From: a virus
Direction: 5' to 3' (one strand)
Virus record (IMG/VR): IMGVR_UViG_3300013137_000018
Location: 1 to 64,000 of that record
DNA: 64,000 nt
Below the pieces are notes generated by a model, which saw nothing but the letters and a program-made list of their open reading frames with translations, did no database searches and was not told the origin of the DNA. Made by a program: the position numbers and the translations under genes. Below, one piece after another: positions 7,982 to 19,300 of this stretch; the first letter of the stretch is position 1, and each line of letters begins with the position of its first letter.

Positions 7982-10021
7982 TTAAAGTGTTATAATTTTA
8001 TATGTTATATAGACATCTATTGTACCATCACCGGTTGTTGGGTTGGCATCTGTTTTTATATACAATTTTTCATTTGGTATAATTGATATATTTGATGATG
8101 CTTGATTTACAATTGACATTATTTTAAATAAATGTGTTGTTCCATTTACAAAATTTAAAGGGGTTGTAAATTGATCAAGCGAAGAACCACTGATAAATAA
8201 TGATACTTGACCACCAACATCATATGCAGTCGTACCAGTAGTCAATCTTGCACAAGCACTAGTTACTACTATTGCTTCGTTTGCACCAGGTTGTGGTATA
8301 CCAGTGTCTATGAAATTTGTACTTGCAGAATATATCATATCAGAAGTTAATGATACTTTAATATCTTTAAGTCCACCACCAACAGTAGAACCAGATATTG
8401 TTAAGTTTGTACCATCATAAGATAACGGTGATCCACCAAGGTATATTGTTGCACCACTAACATGCAACTCTTTCCATTGATTTGTCGGTGAACCCAAACT
8501 GTATAAACCATCTGCGTTTGGAATTACATCACCACTAAATGTAGCACCACTATAAAAATTTACTGATGCGTTATTATTAATTTTAATAGCTTTTTTATTA
8601 CCAGTATTTCCTATATCTGTTACAGAGAATGATAATTCTGTACCATGACCACTAAGAGAGAAATTTTCAACAGCTGTTGCAGTAATAAATGCTGGTACAT
8701 TTGATGTTATCAATCCTGTTAAACCACTATCTTCAAAACCAGTAAATACAATAGAACCAAGATTATGATTTATTTGAGTTGCTGTAATAGAATTATAATC
8801 TGAACCATAACCTTTTACTAAACTAATTGTTGGTTGATTATCTGTTATTGTATTAACAGAATATAACGCCATTGTAGAATTTAATGAAGTTGAACCATAT
8901 ATTCCTAATGATGTTAAACCTGTCAACACACCACCATTTCCAATACTGACATAATCAGATGTAAATAATTTTGGAACATATACAGAACAATCACACAAAG
9001 TTGATACTCCAGAACAACCTATAACTACAGAACTATTATGTGATACTGTATTATAACTACCTCCTACAATTGCAGAATTATAATTCATTACTACTGTATT
9101 ATAACTACCTCCTATAATTGATGAATAGTTAGCTGATGTTATTATATTTGTAAGACCACCGACTATACTAGAATTTTCTGATTTTGTACCTCCGATAGTA
9201 CCAGTATTACCACCCATTATTGTATTATAAAATCCATCTCCTATAATCCTATTAGCTATACCACCAACAATTGAAGAATATGTATTAGAAACAATACCTG
9301 TTGAGCAACCTAAAATAGTCGCACCTGAGACTAAAGTATTATTATTTTTACCACCAATAATAGCTGAATAATCACCTGTTGCACCAGAAACATCTGGTGT
9401 TGAATTTTCTCTATATGAATGATTGAATGCTGCTAAACCAGAAGCTATTATTTCATTATTTACAAAACCTTCACCACCAGAAAAAGATGACTGACCAGAT
9501 GCTATTGTATATCTATTATTTGAACTTGAATAATCGCCTAAAGCTTTTGTTTGTGAGTTTTTAGCAATAGAAACAGTACCACTTGCTTCACATTGTCCGC
9601 CAAATACGTATGATGCCAAACCTGTATTACCAGTTCTTGAACCAAATGTTACAGATGACATAACAAAATCAAAATAAATATATGGATTTGAACTAAATGA
9701 GCCGCCAGAATTTAATTGAAAATAACCAGTTGAGCCATTTGCTATATCAGTCAAGTTAGAACCATTTCCATAATATGTTGCAGCAGATACAAAATTTGAA
9801 GCATTGAAATTCGTAGCATATACTGTGTCTGTAGCAAAATCAAATGTAAATGATGATGAAGATGCCAATGTTGCAGCAGAGCTTATTTGAATACTACCAT
9901 CTGCACCAGAAGCAAATGCTGTTGCACCGCTACTTCTTGTCCAAGATGAACCATTCCATCTTGCAGTATCACCTGTTAAAAGTGTTGTTGGATCAAGACC
10001 TATAAAAAGTTTTTCACTCAT
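7982..10021 (-). CDS. Tail fibre protein with YadA-like head repeats
   Basis: A 679-residue trimeric-fibre-type protein. The N-terminal 110 residues contain DGSIQISS then FDFATDTVYATNF, a module also present in the fibres at 10039 and 55952. Residues about 120-360 carry repeats of the ASGxxxF and SSIIGGxxN type, the left-handed beta-roll found in YadA-type adhesin heads and phage fibres. Near 500-540 is a YSLGSPTNQWKELHVSG module shared with the 1947-residue fibre. The last 120 residues (from SLTSDMIYSASTN) look like a globular C-terminal knob that may bind the host. No enzymatic domain is seen. It is the last gene of the leftward fibre block, 17 bases after the larger fibre gene, and ends at a strong terminator. 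Confidence 0.75.
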   Translation of the reverse strand: MSEKLFIGLDPTTLLTGDTARWNGSSWTRSSGATAFASGADGSIQISSAATLASSSSFTFDFATDTVYATNFNASNFVSAATYYGNGSNLTDIANGSTGYFQLNSGGSFSSNPYIYFDFVMSSVTFGSRTGNTGLASYVFGGQCEASGTVSIAKNSQTKALGDYSSSNNRYTIASGQSSFSGGEGFVNNEIIASGLAAFNHSYRENSTPDVSGATGDYSAIIGGKNNNTLVSGATILGCSTGIVSNTYSSIVGGIANRIIGDGFYNTIMGGNTGTIGGTKSENSSIVGGLTNIITSANYSSIIGGSYNTVVMNYNSAIVGGSYNTVSHNSSVVIGCSGVSTLCDCSVYVPKLFTSDYVSIGNGGVLTGLTSLGIYGSTSLNSTMALYSVNTITDNQPTISLVKGYGSDYNSITATQINHNLGSIVFTGFEDSGLTGLITSNVPAFITATAVENFSLSGHGTELSFSVTDIGNTGNKKAIKINNNASVNFYSGATFSGDVIPNADGLYSLGSPTNQWKELHVSGATIYLGGSPLSYDGTNLTISGSTVGGGLKDIKVSLTSDMIYSASTNFIDTGIPQPGANEAIVVTSACARLTTGTTAYDVGGQVSLFISGSSLDQFTTPLNFVNGTTHLFKIMSIVNQASSNISIIPNEKLYIKTDANPTTGDGTIDVYITYKIITL

Positions 10022-10038
10022 TGTTAATTATTTTATTT

Positions 10039-13000
10039 TTATGTTGTTGTAGTTATTAAATTTCCACTATTATCAACTGTTACTTTATATCTAGTTCCGT
10101 TAGGACTTCTTAATATAATACCATCACCAGACATGGTCAGTTCCGCTCTTGGCATATAAACCGTACTTGCTGATAATGTTGTCTGATTGTAGCCTCCTAA
10201 AATTACACTATAATCGTGTAATACTGTATTATCAGTACCAGCCAATATAGCACTTGATACAGATGTGACACTATGATCAACACCACCTAATATAACAGAA
10301 TAATTAGCTGTTACTCCTGAAACATTATCTGTGCTATTATTTCTATATGAATGGTTAAATGAAGAAACGCCAGATGCTACGATAGAATATGCTGTTGTTT
10401 GACCATAACCACCAGCATGAGAAGCAGTACCTATAGCATTTGAAAATCTATTTTGAGCGTGAGAGCATTCTCCTGATGCTATTCCATAACGACCTTCACC
10501 ATGAGAATATTTACCAGATGATGTCGAATAATTTCCTTCAGCGTGTGAAAAATGACCATTTGCTGTTGTTCTATAACCTTCTGAGTGAGAACCATCTCCA
10601 CTGGCTGTACTTTCTATGCCTTCTGAGTGTGAACCATATGAACCAGAAGATGTTGTTTTGTAACCTTCTGCAAAGCAAGAACTATTTCCATATGTTCCTG
10701 ATGCTGTTGTTTGATATCCAGTTGCAAAATTATATTTTCCTGTTGCTTTAGATTCATAACCACCAATAACAACGGAGCCTACATCTGTTGCTGAGTTATT
10801 TACACCACCTAATATAACTGAATACTCACCAGTTGCACCTGATACATCAGGTGTTGAAATTAATCTAGTTGAATGATTAAATGATGCCAAACCAAAAGCA
10901 ATTACTTTATAATCTAAATGACCATACCCACCAGCATGAGATTCATAACCACTAGCTGTTGTAGCAAATCCTTCTGCGTGTGAATAATCACCACTTGCTG
11001 TAGTATAAGCACCTTCGGCGTGAGAAGCTTGTCCACTTATTGTTCTATAACCGCTTGCAAAAGAATAATTACCACTTGCTGTTGTTTCTACACCAGTTGC
11101 AAAAGCATAATCACCACTTGCTATAACATCATGACCATATGCCATAGAACCAGAACCAGTTGAGCCACTTCTAACACCAAATGTTATAGCTTCATTAGCA
11201 AAGTCAAAATCAAATTTTGTAGAGTATGAAAATGTTGAACCAGATTTTATTTGAATGCTACCTGTTGTTCCTGCAGGACTACCACCAACCGTAACACCTG
11301 ACCATAAAAGATTTGTACCATCAGTTGAAAGTGGTATAGTTCCTAAGAATAATTGATTACTCTGATGATAAACATCATTTACAAATATTACATTACCTGT
11401 AATTGTTTGTGGAACTGATGTTGGATTTAATTTAACATAATTTGCTAATTCTGTTGTTAAACCACTGACTTTAGACATAGTTAATGCGCCATTTAACCAT
11501 TTTGCAGTACCAACATTATAATATAAATAATGATCTGTCTGAGGTCCAGTTATAATAACATCATTTAATTCTGATAATCTTCCTTTTATAGTGCCTGTAA
11601 AATCTGCTACAGTATATGAATTTGGATGACCATATGCATCAAATGTCATATCTACTAAAATAGATGAAAGTGATGGAATTGTAGTTGACCTGGTTACAGT
11701 TTTTGTTGAGTGTCTTATTTGAACATCATTATCTAATGTACCACCACCTGTTAATCCTGAAATACCAGTCACAGTTCTTCCTGTTAAAACACCTTCAGGT
11801 TTCCAAGTAATAGCAGTCAAATCTATAATATAATTTGTCCAACCTGATGTTGAATCCCATTTTAAGAAACTATTATTTGTTAATATTGGCACATTTAACG
11901 AAACATCAGCCAATGATTGTAATGTTAAACCTGATAAATCATCATATGTAATATACCTAATATCTAATACACCAGAACCACTTATTGGCAACAATTGAGA
12001 TTGTGTATAATATCTATCATCATGATTGTGGTCTTTATCTGAATAATATGTTCTATAAAATGTTCCACCAAAGTATTCATAGAAATAATTTGCATCTATG
12101 TATTTTTGTCCCTCGTAAGTTGTAGCGGTTAAACCTGTAAATGTAAATGTTCTACCTGTCCAATAAGTGTCACCACTAGTTATATATGATATAACTGTAG
12201 GATCTGTTACATAAAGAGAAATAATATCTTCACCTTCTTTAACAGTACCACCAGTATCAACATGTAATATTCTTGTTGTTAAACCAGTCATAAAATCAAA
12301 TACTAATTCACCAGTCATAGTGTCACCACTTTTTACAACAAAATTGCCGACCAATGTTGGTGATGTCACTGGATACCAAGAACCTCCACTATATTGTAAG
12401 AATTGACCATCTGTTGCGCCAGTAACTCTAACATCTGTTAATGCACTAAATGCGTGGGAATGTCCTGTTTGTGAGAATATCGCTGTTTGAGCACTTGTGA
12501 AGAATATTGCATCAGTTTGAGCACTAGTATAATAAGCTGATAAATCTGGTGTTACAGCACTATTAACCCACAATGCACCGTCAAATACTAATGATTCTCC
12601 AGCACTTGCAGTTGTTATTCCAGAATTAACATCTAATAATTGATATAAATATCTTGTTCCTGTCGCACCTGTTAAATTATATAATAATAAATCAACTTCT
12701 GATGCAGTATAATATGCTGATAAATCTAAGGTTACTGCTGAGTTTATCCAAGTACCAGCAGAATATACTAAAACTTGTCCATAACTTATTGCACTTACTA
12801 CAACATCTGTTAAGCCTGTTAAATAATGTGAGTGTCCTGTTTGAGAATAAAGTGCATTTGTTTGGGCACTATTAAAAAATATAGTATTAGTTTGAGCACT
12901 TGTGTAATATCCTGTTAATAGGTTATTAACTTCAGTTGTTGAATATGTTTGAGAACTCAAATAATATCTATCATCGTGTGTATGACTTGTAATAGAATAT

Positions 13001-15882
13001 TGAGAATGTGTGTGTGATGTTGGTGAATATTCACTATGAGTGTGAGATGTATTTGTAATATCAGACCACAAATGAGTATGTGCAGTATTTGTTAAACCAG
13101 TAAAATCATGTGTATGACTTGTTAATGAATAATTTGCGTGAGTATGACTTGTCAAAGAATAATCAGCGTGAGTATGACTTGTTAATGAATAATTTGCGTG
13201 AGTATGAGATGTTGGTGAATATGATCCCAATATTGTCATAGTTTGTGCTGTTGTATAAAATGATGTATTAGCAGACAAGAAACTACTGTTTGCCTGTGAT
13301 TGTGTATAAAATGAAGTATTAGCACTTAAAAAATTTGCATTTGATTGTAATTGTGTATATGCACTTAAATGTGCAGCGGTTGTTGTTGCTGATAAGAAAT
13401 TACCATTTGCTTGTGCTTGTGTATAGAAAGAAGTGTTCGCTGACAAGAAACTAGAATTTGCCTGTGCTTGTGTATATGCACTTAATTGATTAGCTGTTGT
13501 TGATGCAGATAAAAAACCACTATTTGCTTGTGATTGTGTATAATAACTTGTATTAGCACTTAAAAAACCACTATTTGTTTGTGATTGTGTATAATAACTT
13601 GTATTTGCAGAAAGGAAACTTGAATTTGCTTGTGATTGTGTATAGAATGAAGTATTAGCACTAAGGAAGTTTGAGTCTGTTTCAGGTTTTGAATAAACTT
13701 GACTCTTTGTATAATATGAAGAATCATGAGTATGACTCGTTAATGAATATTGATTATGTGTATGTGATGTTAATGAATAGTCAGTATGTGTATGACTCGT
13801 TAAGGAGTAATTTGCGTGGGTATGACTTGATAATGAATAATCAGTGTGAGTGTGAGATGTTGGTGAATATTGAGCATGAGTGTGGCTTGTCAAAGAATAA
13901 TATGCGTGGGTGTGAGATGTAGGACTAAAATTAGCATTTGTTTGAGCAGTAGTATAAAATGATGTATTTGCTGACAAGAAACTAGAATTAGCTTGTGCTT
14001 GTGTATATAAGCTTGTATTAGCACTTAAAAAGTTTGCATTTGTTTGTGCAGTAGTGTAAAATGAAGTATTTGCAGATAAAAATGAATTATCGATTTCACT
14101 TTTTGTATATGTTTGTGGTTTAGTATAATATAATGTATCATGATTGTGACCAGTCAATGAATATTGACTATGTGTGTGACTTGTTAATGAATATTGTCCA
14201 GATATTTCATTTTGTGTCAATATTGTTTGACCACTTATTGTTAATTGACCATCAACAATAGTAATAGGATAACTATCAATATAAATTGTTCCACCAGAAA
14301 CATGTAATTCTTTCCATTGATTTGTAGCAGAACCAAGTGAATATACACCATCACCTACTGGAATTAAATCGCCTGAAATACTTGATGAACCAGATATTGG
14401 AATATATAAATAATCTAATTGTCCACCATCTAATTGAGTTTTTGTGTAAAAATTATTTGTATCAAAAGAAACAGCGGAATTTACCCAAACACCACCATAA
14501 TAAACTAAGAAATTATTATTTTGCGGTGTTGCTATTGTTACACCACTCAAACTTGATAAAGTATGAGTGTGTGATGTTACACTATAATTATTAAATAAAT
14601 TTATAGTACTTGCAGATAAAAAATTAGCATTAGTCTGTGAACTTGTATAATAATTTTGTGATGTATTATAAGTTAATGCAGTTAATAAACTATCAATTTC
14701 TGGTTTGTCATAAACTTGTAATTTTGTATAATAAAGATTATCATGTGTATGACTTGTTAATGAATATTCATCTAATAAAGTATTTATTTCACTTTCTGTA
14801 TAATACCTATCATCATGTGTATGTGCAGTTGTTATCAAATCACTCCATAAGTGAGTATGCGATGTGTTTGTCAAATCGCTTAAATTATGTGTATGACTTG
14901 TTAATGAATAATTTGTATGAGTGTGTGATGTTAAAGCATAATCAGCATGAGTATGTGAACTCAATGAATAATTTGTATGTGTGTGTGATGTTAATGAGTA
15001 GTCGTTATGTGTGTGTGATGTTGGACTAAAATTACTATTAATATAACTTCTTGTATAATAACTTGTATTAGCTGATAAAAAACTATTTTCGGCTTCGGAA
15101 CGAGTATATATTGCAGTATTTGCTGATAGGAAATTATCATCAATTTCATCTTTTGTATAAGTTTGCATTTTTGTATAATATCTATCATCTAATACACCAG
15201 AGCCACTAGGACCACCTGGATTAGGATTTAATTCACTTTTTGAATATGTTTGTGCTGTTGTATAAACATCATTAATACCATAACCACTTGCATCAGTTGG
15301 TGTACCAATTATATGAGACCAATTTATATAAACATCACTTGTTGAAGAACTTAATTCTACAATAGTATAATAATTACTTGTAAAAGCACTTGTATCAAAA
15401 GTAAATGAACTATTAACCCAAACACCATTTTGATATACTAATACTTGATTGTTTGAAATTCCACTTAATTGAACATCTGTCAAACCAGTTAAATAATGAG
15501 TGTGTGATGTTAAAGAATAATTGGATAAAAGATTTGTTACGGCAGTGTTTGTATAATATCTATTATCTAATTGACCTAAATCTAATTCTGTTTTTGTGTA
15601 ATAATCTGTATCTTCGGCAGCATTTTGTGCAATAGTTTTTTTAACAGTATTCAATTTTTCTAATGCTGACATAGCAGTTGAACTACTATCAAAATCTAAT
15701 GTTATATCATTTTCGTTTTCAACTTTTATATAAACATATCTATCTTTGTAGAAATAATAACTTATCATTACATCTATAGTATATTTGTAATTTCCATATT
15801 TATCGTAAATTTTAATGTATTTACTATCACTTGTAGCTTGACTTATAAAATTATTATAAGCATAATTGTATGATACTGCCAT
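10039..15882 (-). CDS. Giant tail fibre with about 30 HxH motifs
   Basis: A 1947-residue fibre. Residues 1-85 contain the attachment module (KIYDKYGNYKYTID ... LDFDSSSTAMSALEKLN) shared with three other proteins here. The long shaft (about 85-1100) alternates YSLTSHTHxxY units with YYTKSQ / FLSANTS units. I count about 30 HxH motifs, the type that coordinates iron along the axis of the trimeric T4 gp37 tip. Middle segments (1100-1550) are beta-rich connector modules, including LTGLTDV and SGxLDxRY. Residues about 1575-1920 form a YadA-like head with ASGDYSHAEG-type repeats, followed by a short end. The ATG at 15882 follows a clear promoter-like motif. A role as a long tail fibre or receptor-binding shaft is well supported; metal binding is inferred. 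Confidence 0.8.
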   Translation of the reverse strand: MAVSYNYAYNNFISQATSDSKYIKIYDKYGNYKYTIDVMISYYFYKDRYVYIKVENENDITLDFDSSSTAMSALEKLNTVKKTIAQNAAEDTDYYTKTELDLGQLDNRYYTNTAVTNLLSNYSLTSHTHYLTGLTDVQLSGISNNQVLVYQNGVWVNSSFTFDTSAFTSNYYTIVELSSSTSDVYINWSHIIGTPTDASGYGINDVYTTAQTYSKSELNPNPGGPSGSGVLDDRYYTKMQTYTKDEIDDNFLSANTAIYTRSEAENSFLSANTSYYTRSYINSNFSPTSHTHNDYSLTSHTHTNYSLSSHTHADYALTSHTHTNYSLTSHTHNLSDLTNTSHTHLWSDLITTAHTHDDRYYTESEINTLLDEYSLTSHTHDNLYYTKLQVYDKPEIDSLLTALTYNTSQNYYTSSQTNANFLSASTINLFNNYSVTSHTHTLSSLSGVTIATPQNNNFLVYYGGVWVNSAVSFDTNNFYTKTQLDGGQLDYLYIPISGSSSISGDLIPVGDGVYSLGSATNQWKELHVSGGTIYIDSYPITIVDGQLTISGQTILTQNEISGQYSLTSHTHSQYSLTGHNHDTLYYTKPQTYTKSEIDNSFLSANTSFYTTAQTNANFLSANTSLYTQAQANSSFLSANTSFYTTAQTNANFSPTSHTHAYYSLTSHTHAQYSPTSHTHTDYSLSSHTHANYSLTSHTHTDYSLTSHTHNQYSLTSHTHDSSYYTKSQVYSKPETDSNFLSANTSFYTQSQANSSFLSANTSYYTQSQTNSGFLSANTSYYTQSQANSGFLSASTTANQLSAYTQAQANSSFLSANTSFYTQAQANGNFLSATTTAAHLSAYTQLQSNANFLSANTSFYTQSQANSSFLSANTSFYTTAQTMTILGSYSPTSHTHANYSLTSHTHADYSLTSHTHANYSLTSHTHDFTGLTNTAHTHLWSDITNTSHTHSEYSPTSHTHSQYSITSHTHDDRYYLSSQTYSTTEVNNLLTGYYTSAQTNTIFFNSAQTNALYSQTGHSHYLTGLTDVVVSAISYGQVLVYSAGTWINSAVTLDLSAYYTASEVDLLLYNLTGATGTRYLYQLLDVNSGITTASAGESLVFDGALWVNSAVTPDLSAYYTSAQTDAIFFTSAQTAIFSQTGHSHAFSALTDVRVTGATDGQFLQYSGGSWYPVTSPTLVGNFVVKSGDTMTGELVFDFMTGLTTRILHVDTGGTVKEGEDIISLYVTDPTVISYITSGDTYWTGRTFTFTGLTATTYEGQKYIDANYFYEYFGGTFYRTYYSDKDHNHDDRYYTQSQLLPISGSGVLDIRYITYDDLSGLTLQSLADVSLNVPILTNNSFLKWDSTSGWTNYIIDLTAITWKPEGVLTGRTVTGISGLTGGGTLDNDVQIRHSTKTVTRSTTIPSLSSILVDMTFDAYGHPNSYTVADFTGTIKGRLSELNDVIITGPQTDHYLYYNVGTAKWLNGALTMSKVSGLTTELANYVKLNPTSVPQTITGNVIFVNDVYHQSNQLFLGTIPLSTDGTNLLWSGVTVGGSPAGTTGSIQIKSGSTFSYSTKFDFDFANEAITFGVRSGSTGSGSMAYGHDVIASGDYAFATGVETTASGNYSFASGYRTISGQASHAEGAYTTASGDYSHAEGFATTASGYESHAGGYGHLDYKVIAFGLASFNHSTRLISTPDVSGATGEYSVILGGVNNSATDVGSVVIGGYESKATGKYNFATGYQTTASGTYGNSSCFAEGYKTTSSGSYGSHSEGIESTASGDGSHSEGYRTTANGHFSHAEGNYSTSSGKYSHGEGRYGIASGECSHAQNRFSNAIGTASHAGGYGQTTAYSIVASGVSSFNHSYRNNSTDNVSGVTANYSVILGGVDHSVTSVSSAILAGTDNTVLHDYSVILGGYNQTTLSASTVYMPRAELTMSGDGIILRSPNGTRYKVTVDNSGNLITTTT
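10380..11130 (-). repeat. YadA-like head repeats (protein-level tandem repeats)
   Basis: Tandem units coding for ASGxYSHAEGxxTT-type 14-residue repeats in the C-terminal part of the 1947-residue fibre; diverged at DNA level. Confidence 0.7.
12960..13230 (-). repeat. SHTH shaft repeat array 1
   Basis: Eight tandem copies of a roughly 30-base unit coding for YSLTSHTHAx, within the 1947-residue fibre. DNA copies are near-identical (TGAGTATGACTTGTTAATGA type), so recombination between them could change fibre length. Confidence 0.75.
13230..13690 (-). repeat. FLSANTSYYTQSQAN repeat array
   Basis: Tandem 45-base units coding for FLSANTSxYTQxQANx in the fibre shaft, about ten copies, some replaced by an FLSASTTANQLSAYTQ variant. 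The same module appears in the largest fibre at 17215-17665. Confidence 0.7.
13715..13930 (-). repeat. SHTH shaft repeat array 2
   Basis: Seven tandem copies of the YSLTSHTHxD-type unit in the 1947-residue fibre, about 30 bases each. Confidence 0.75.
14730..15030 (-). repeat. SHTH shaft repeat array 3
   Basis: Another cluster of about eight HTH-bearing units (SLTSHTH, TTAHTH, NTSHTH variants) near the N-terminal end of the shaft of the same fibre. Confidence 0.7.
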
Positions 15883-15902
15883 CTGAGGATATTAATTTTC
15901 TA

Positions 15903-15917
15903 TTATATATTAAAAAT
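15903..15917 (-). promoter_or_regulatory. Promoter-like motif before giant fibre gene
   Basis: On the minus strand TTTTTAATATATAAT, about 20 bases upstream of the ATG at 15882. Same motif class as the other promoter-like sites in the window. Confidence 0.45.
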
Positions 15918-15980
15918 TGAATTGATTTTTTGATAATTACATTAGTTTTACACTCATTTTATATTAATTTTACATTGTAA

Positions 15981-16000
15981 TTTTAATATATAATTAAAAA
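15981..16000 (+). promoter_or_regulatory. Promoter-like motif before RHH gene
   Basis: TTTTAATATATAATTAAAAA ends 10 bases before the ATG at 16010. It is one of the best matches to the shared motif and drives a single-gene unit closed by a terminator. Confidence 0.5.
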
Positions 16001-16009
16001 AGTCGTATT

Positions 16010-16306
16010 ATGAACAACTCAAAAACTGTAAACATAGATTCTGATCTGCATAAAAAATTAAAAAAATATTGTTCAGATAACAATTTAAAAATAAATGAAC
16101 TTATAAATGAACTAATAGATGACAGAATTTCAATAAAAGAGAAATCTATATTACCATTAATATTAAAAGACAAAGGTGAAGTATATGAAAATATAATATG
16201 TAGTGAGATGTCACCAGAATACAGGAACAGTTTACCAAAAAGTTTGACACTAATAAGAAGTTCAAAAGATGGTACTGTTTTTATAGCAACTTATAAACAA
16301 GTTTAA
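16010..16306 (+). CDS. Ribbon-helix-helix DNA-binding protein
   Basis: A 98-residue protein. The N-terminal 45 residues fit a ribbon-helix-helix (Arc/MetJ-type) fold: a short strand KTVNIDSDLHKKL, helix KKYCSDNN, then a second helix LKINELINELIDDRI. Proteins of this fold bind operator DNA as dimers. The C-terminal half (residues 50-98) is beta-rich (SLTLIRSSKDGTVFIATYKQ) and not recognised; it may be a regulatory or dimerisation part. It is the only rightward gene between two giant leftward fibre genes, with its own promoter-like motif and terminator. A regulator of the late fibre genes is an attractive guess; no operator repeats were identified. Confidence 0.65.
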   Translation: MNNSKTVNIDSDLHKKLKKYCSDNNLKINELINELIDDRISIKEKSILPLILKDKGEVYENIICSEMSPEYRNSLPKSLTLIRSSKDGTVFIATYKQV

Positions 16307-16309
16307 ATG

Positions 16310-16337
16310 AAAAATCCCAACTTCTTGTTGGGATTTT
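16310..16337. terminator. Bidirectional rho-independent terminator
   Basis: Stem AAAAATCCCAAC / GTTGGGATTTTT with a TTCTT-type loop, flanked by A and T runs. It lies between the convergent RHH gene and the largest fibre gene and can end both transcripts. Confidence 0.85.
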
Positions 16338-16339
16338 TG

Positions 16340-19300
16340 TTATCTATCTATTCTCTTAACATTGAACCATATCGAATATGGTGTTATGTTTCTTGATGTG
16401 GCATTGTTTGATGAGAATCTTAAATCAAAATAATCACCACCATTTACTCCAGAAACTTGACCTGCTAGTGATATATTTCTTATTTCACTAGTATTTGTAA
16501 TTGACCATCTAGTTAATAGATTAGGTACAACTGCACCATTTCTATAAACAGCCATTATATATCGTGGTGTAGTATTAGAACAAGAAGAAGACATTGTCAC
16601 TACAATTTCATATGTACCATCACCGCCTGAATCAATTGTTATTCTATCAGCAGTTACATTATTTGTGAATGTAGTATATCTATTAACATTAGATGTAGCA
16701 TTAACCCAACCAGTATAACCTAAGTTTGATACAGCGATAACCGCGCCACCAGCAGTATTTACTTCATACATAGAACCATATGCTATTGGAGTTAATTCTT
16801 GTCTGTAACCTATACCTGAATTATCAGTATAGTAAAATCTTAATCCATCATATTCTATCGCACCAATTTCTGCATTTGTCATTAATGTTCCAGGAGTAAG
16901 CTTAATAGGAGCAGAGTTTGCTGCAGTTGATCCAGAATTTATGTGTAATTGAGCTGTTCTCGAAACAACATTAATTCCTAATGTACCATAAATTGTTCCA
17001 CCTGATATAGAAATAGCATCTGTAATACTATATCCACTTAAAGTCGTAGGCTTATTAGTAATAATAGACCAATCAACAGAAGATACTGTAGCTGTTATAG
17101 CACTATTAACCCAAAAACCATCGCCATTATAAACTAATGCTTGATATATTACTGGTGTTGTTATTGTTACACCTGACAAACTTTGTAGTGTGGTATTATG
17201 AGGATTTGTTGCACTAGTGTGATCTATGAATGTTGTTGCTGATACAAAATTAGCATTGGCTTGCGATTGTGTATAGTAACTTGTATTTGCTGAAAGGAAA
17301 TTAGCATTTGCTTGACTATATGTATAAGCACTCAATTGATTTGCTGTTGTGGAAGCACTTAGGAAATTAGCATTTGCTTGGTTATATGTATATACACTGA
17401 AATATGCGGCAGTCGTAGTTGCTGACAAGAAATTAGCATTTGCTTGTGATTGTGTGTAATAACTTGTATTAGCAGATAAGAAATTAGCATTGGCTTGTGT
17501 ATAAGTATATGCACTCAATTGATTTGCTGTTGTTGATGCAGACAAGAAATTAGCATTAGCCTGTGCTTGTGTATAGTAACTTGTATTTGCACTTAAGAAA
17601 TTATCATTTGCTTGAGATTGAGTATAATAACTTGTGTTAGCACTTAAATAATTTGAATCACTTTGAGTTTTTGTATAAACATCAGCAATTCCATAACCGC
17701 TAACAGTTGTAGGTTTATTATATAAATAATTCCAATCTAAACTACCATAGAAAGTTGTTGCCGTAACATTTAACATTCTTGTGCTACCACTAACATCTAA
17801 AGCAAAAGAATCATTAATGTGATTTATAAACACTTTACTTTGTGAGTAAATACCATTTGTCAAACCACTACAAATATTAATACCATTTAATGTTGTTGTA
17901 GCAGTTGTAGATTTTATAATATCAATAAAATTAAATGTATTAGTTCCGTCTTCTGATATATCATATAAATCCAATAATATACCATTTTTAGTTTGGTTAT
18001 TTGTAGAAACTTTTAATGGTAATATAAGAGACGAAGTGCCTGTTAGTGTACCACCAAGAATCATTTTATCTAAATCTAAATTAGTATCTCTAAGAACTAA
18101 TCCATTTTGATTATATCTAGTATCAGAATTTTCTAATCTTAAATCCCATCTTAAATTATTAGTAATAGTATCAGAATTACCTTTTATAAATTCTATCATA
18201 GGATCGTTTGCTGTACCAACACTAGTATATTGCCATACTCTCATTGATGCTTCATCATCAATAATAGCCAAACTTCTACCAATATCACCAGGTGTACCAC
18301 TTGCTAATCTTGTAGCACTTAAGCTATTACCTAATGCAGTTCTACCAAAATAGTCTACTTGGAAGAATGGTGTTGTATCACCATTTGCACAATATACACC
18401 TAATCTATTAATACCATTATTTGTAAGGATAAACATATATGACGGTTCTGTAATAGCAGTTGCACTAATTCTTATATAATATAGTTCATCAGAATCATTT
18501 ATTGAAGTTGTTGTCCAATTTGTTAATTTACTTTTTGTATATAAAACAGCACCAGGTTTTGTTAGATTGTTTGAGCCATCAACCAAATCATGAGTAGTAT
18601 TGCTCATAGTTATCCAAATAGAACCATTCCAATATTCAAATTTTAATGATGTACCAGTTAATTCATTTTCAGTATATAATAAAATAGAATCGAAAGGGCA
18701 ATATTTACCAACATATGTATAATCTGTTGTTCCAGTTAAGAATATAAATGATGCTTGCGAAGTTTGTCCCGCAATTATTGTATTATCAGTATAACTTGCA
18801 CCATCATAATATAATACCATATCAAATCCTTGTGGGAATATTGATACTACATCAGGTGGTTGTTTTTGATTAGTATATATTAATGGTGGATTTATACCAA
18901 ATCTACCTGTTCTTGATATTATAAATGTATCATGTTTTGATGATTCAGACCATATATTCAAAAATTCACCATCTTCATCATGCCATTGATATAATTCCCA
19001 TCTATTTGTTTCATCTTCGCTTATGTAAAATCCTTTAACGTCTGCTGAAGAACCATTAGCAAATATATAGGAAGCATTCTTATACACATAATCATAACCA
19101 GCATTCCAATCGACTTCTTCATCTAATAATATTTCAGCATCATTATATTTACGAACAACATATCTTGTTTGACCATTAGCAACAATTCTAGCATCTGATT
19201 CAATATGAGTAAATGCACTTGTTGGACTTATTGCTGTGGTTGATGCCGTTGTAGGTGTCTGTATAATACCACTAGCTGTTATTTGCTTATTATCAGCAAA

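Noticed and set aside
12960-15030. Regularly spaced near-identical repeats reminiscent of a CRISPR array
   Set aside because: The units are contiguous in-frame codons for YSLTSHTHxx within an open fibre gene, with no unique spacers of constant length.
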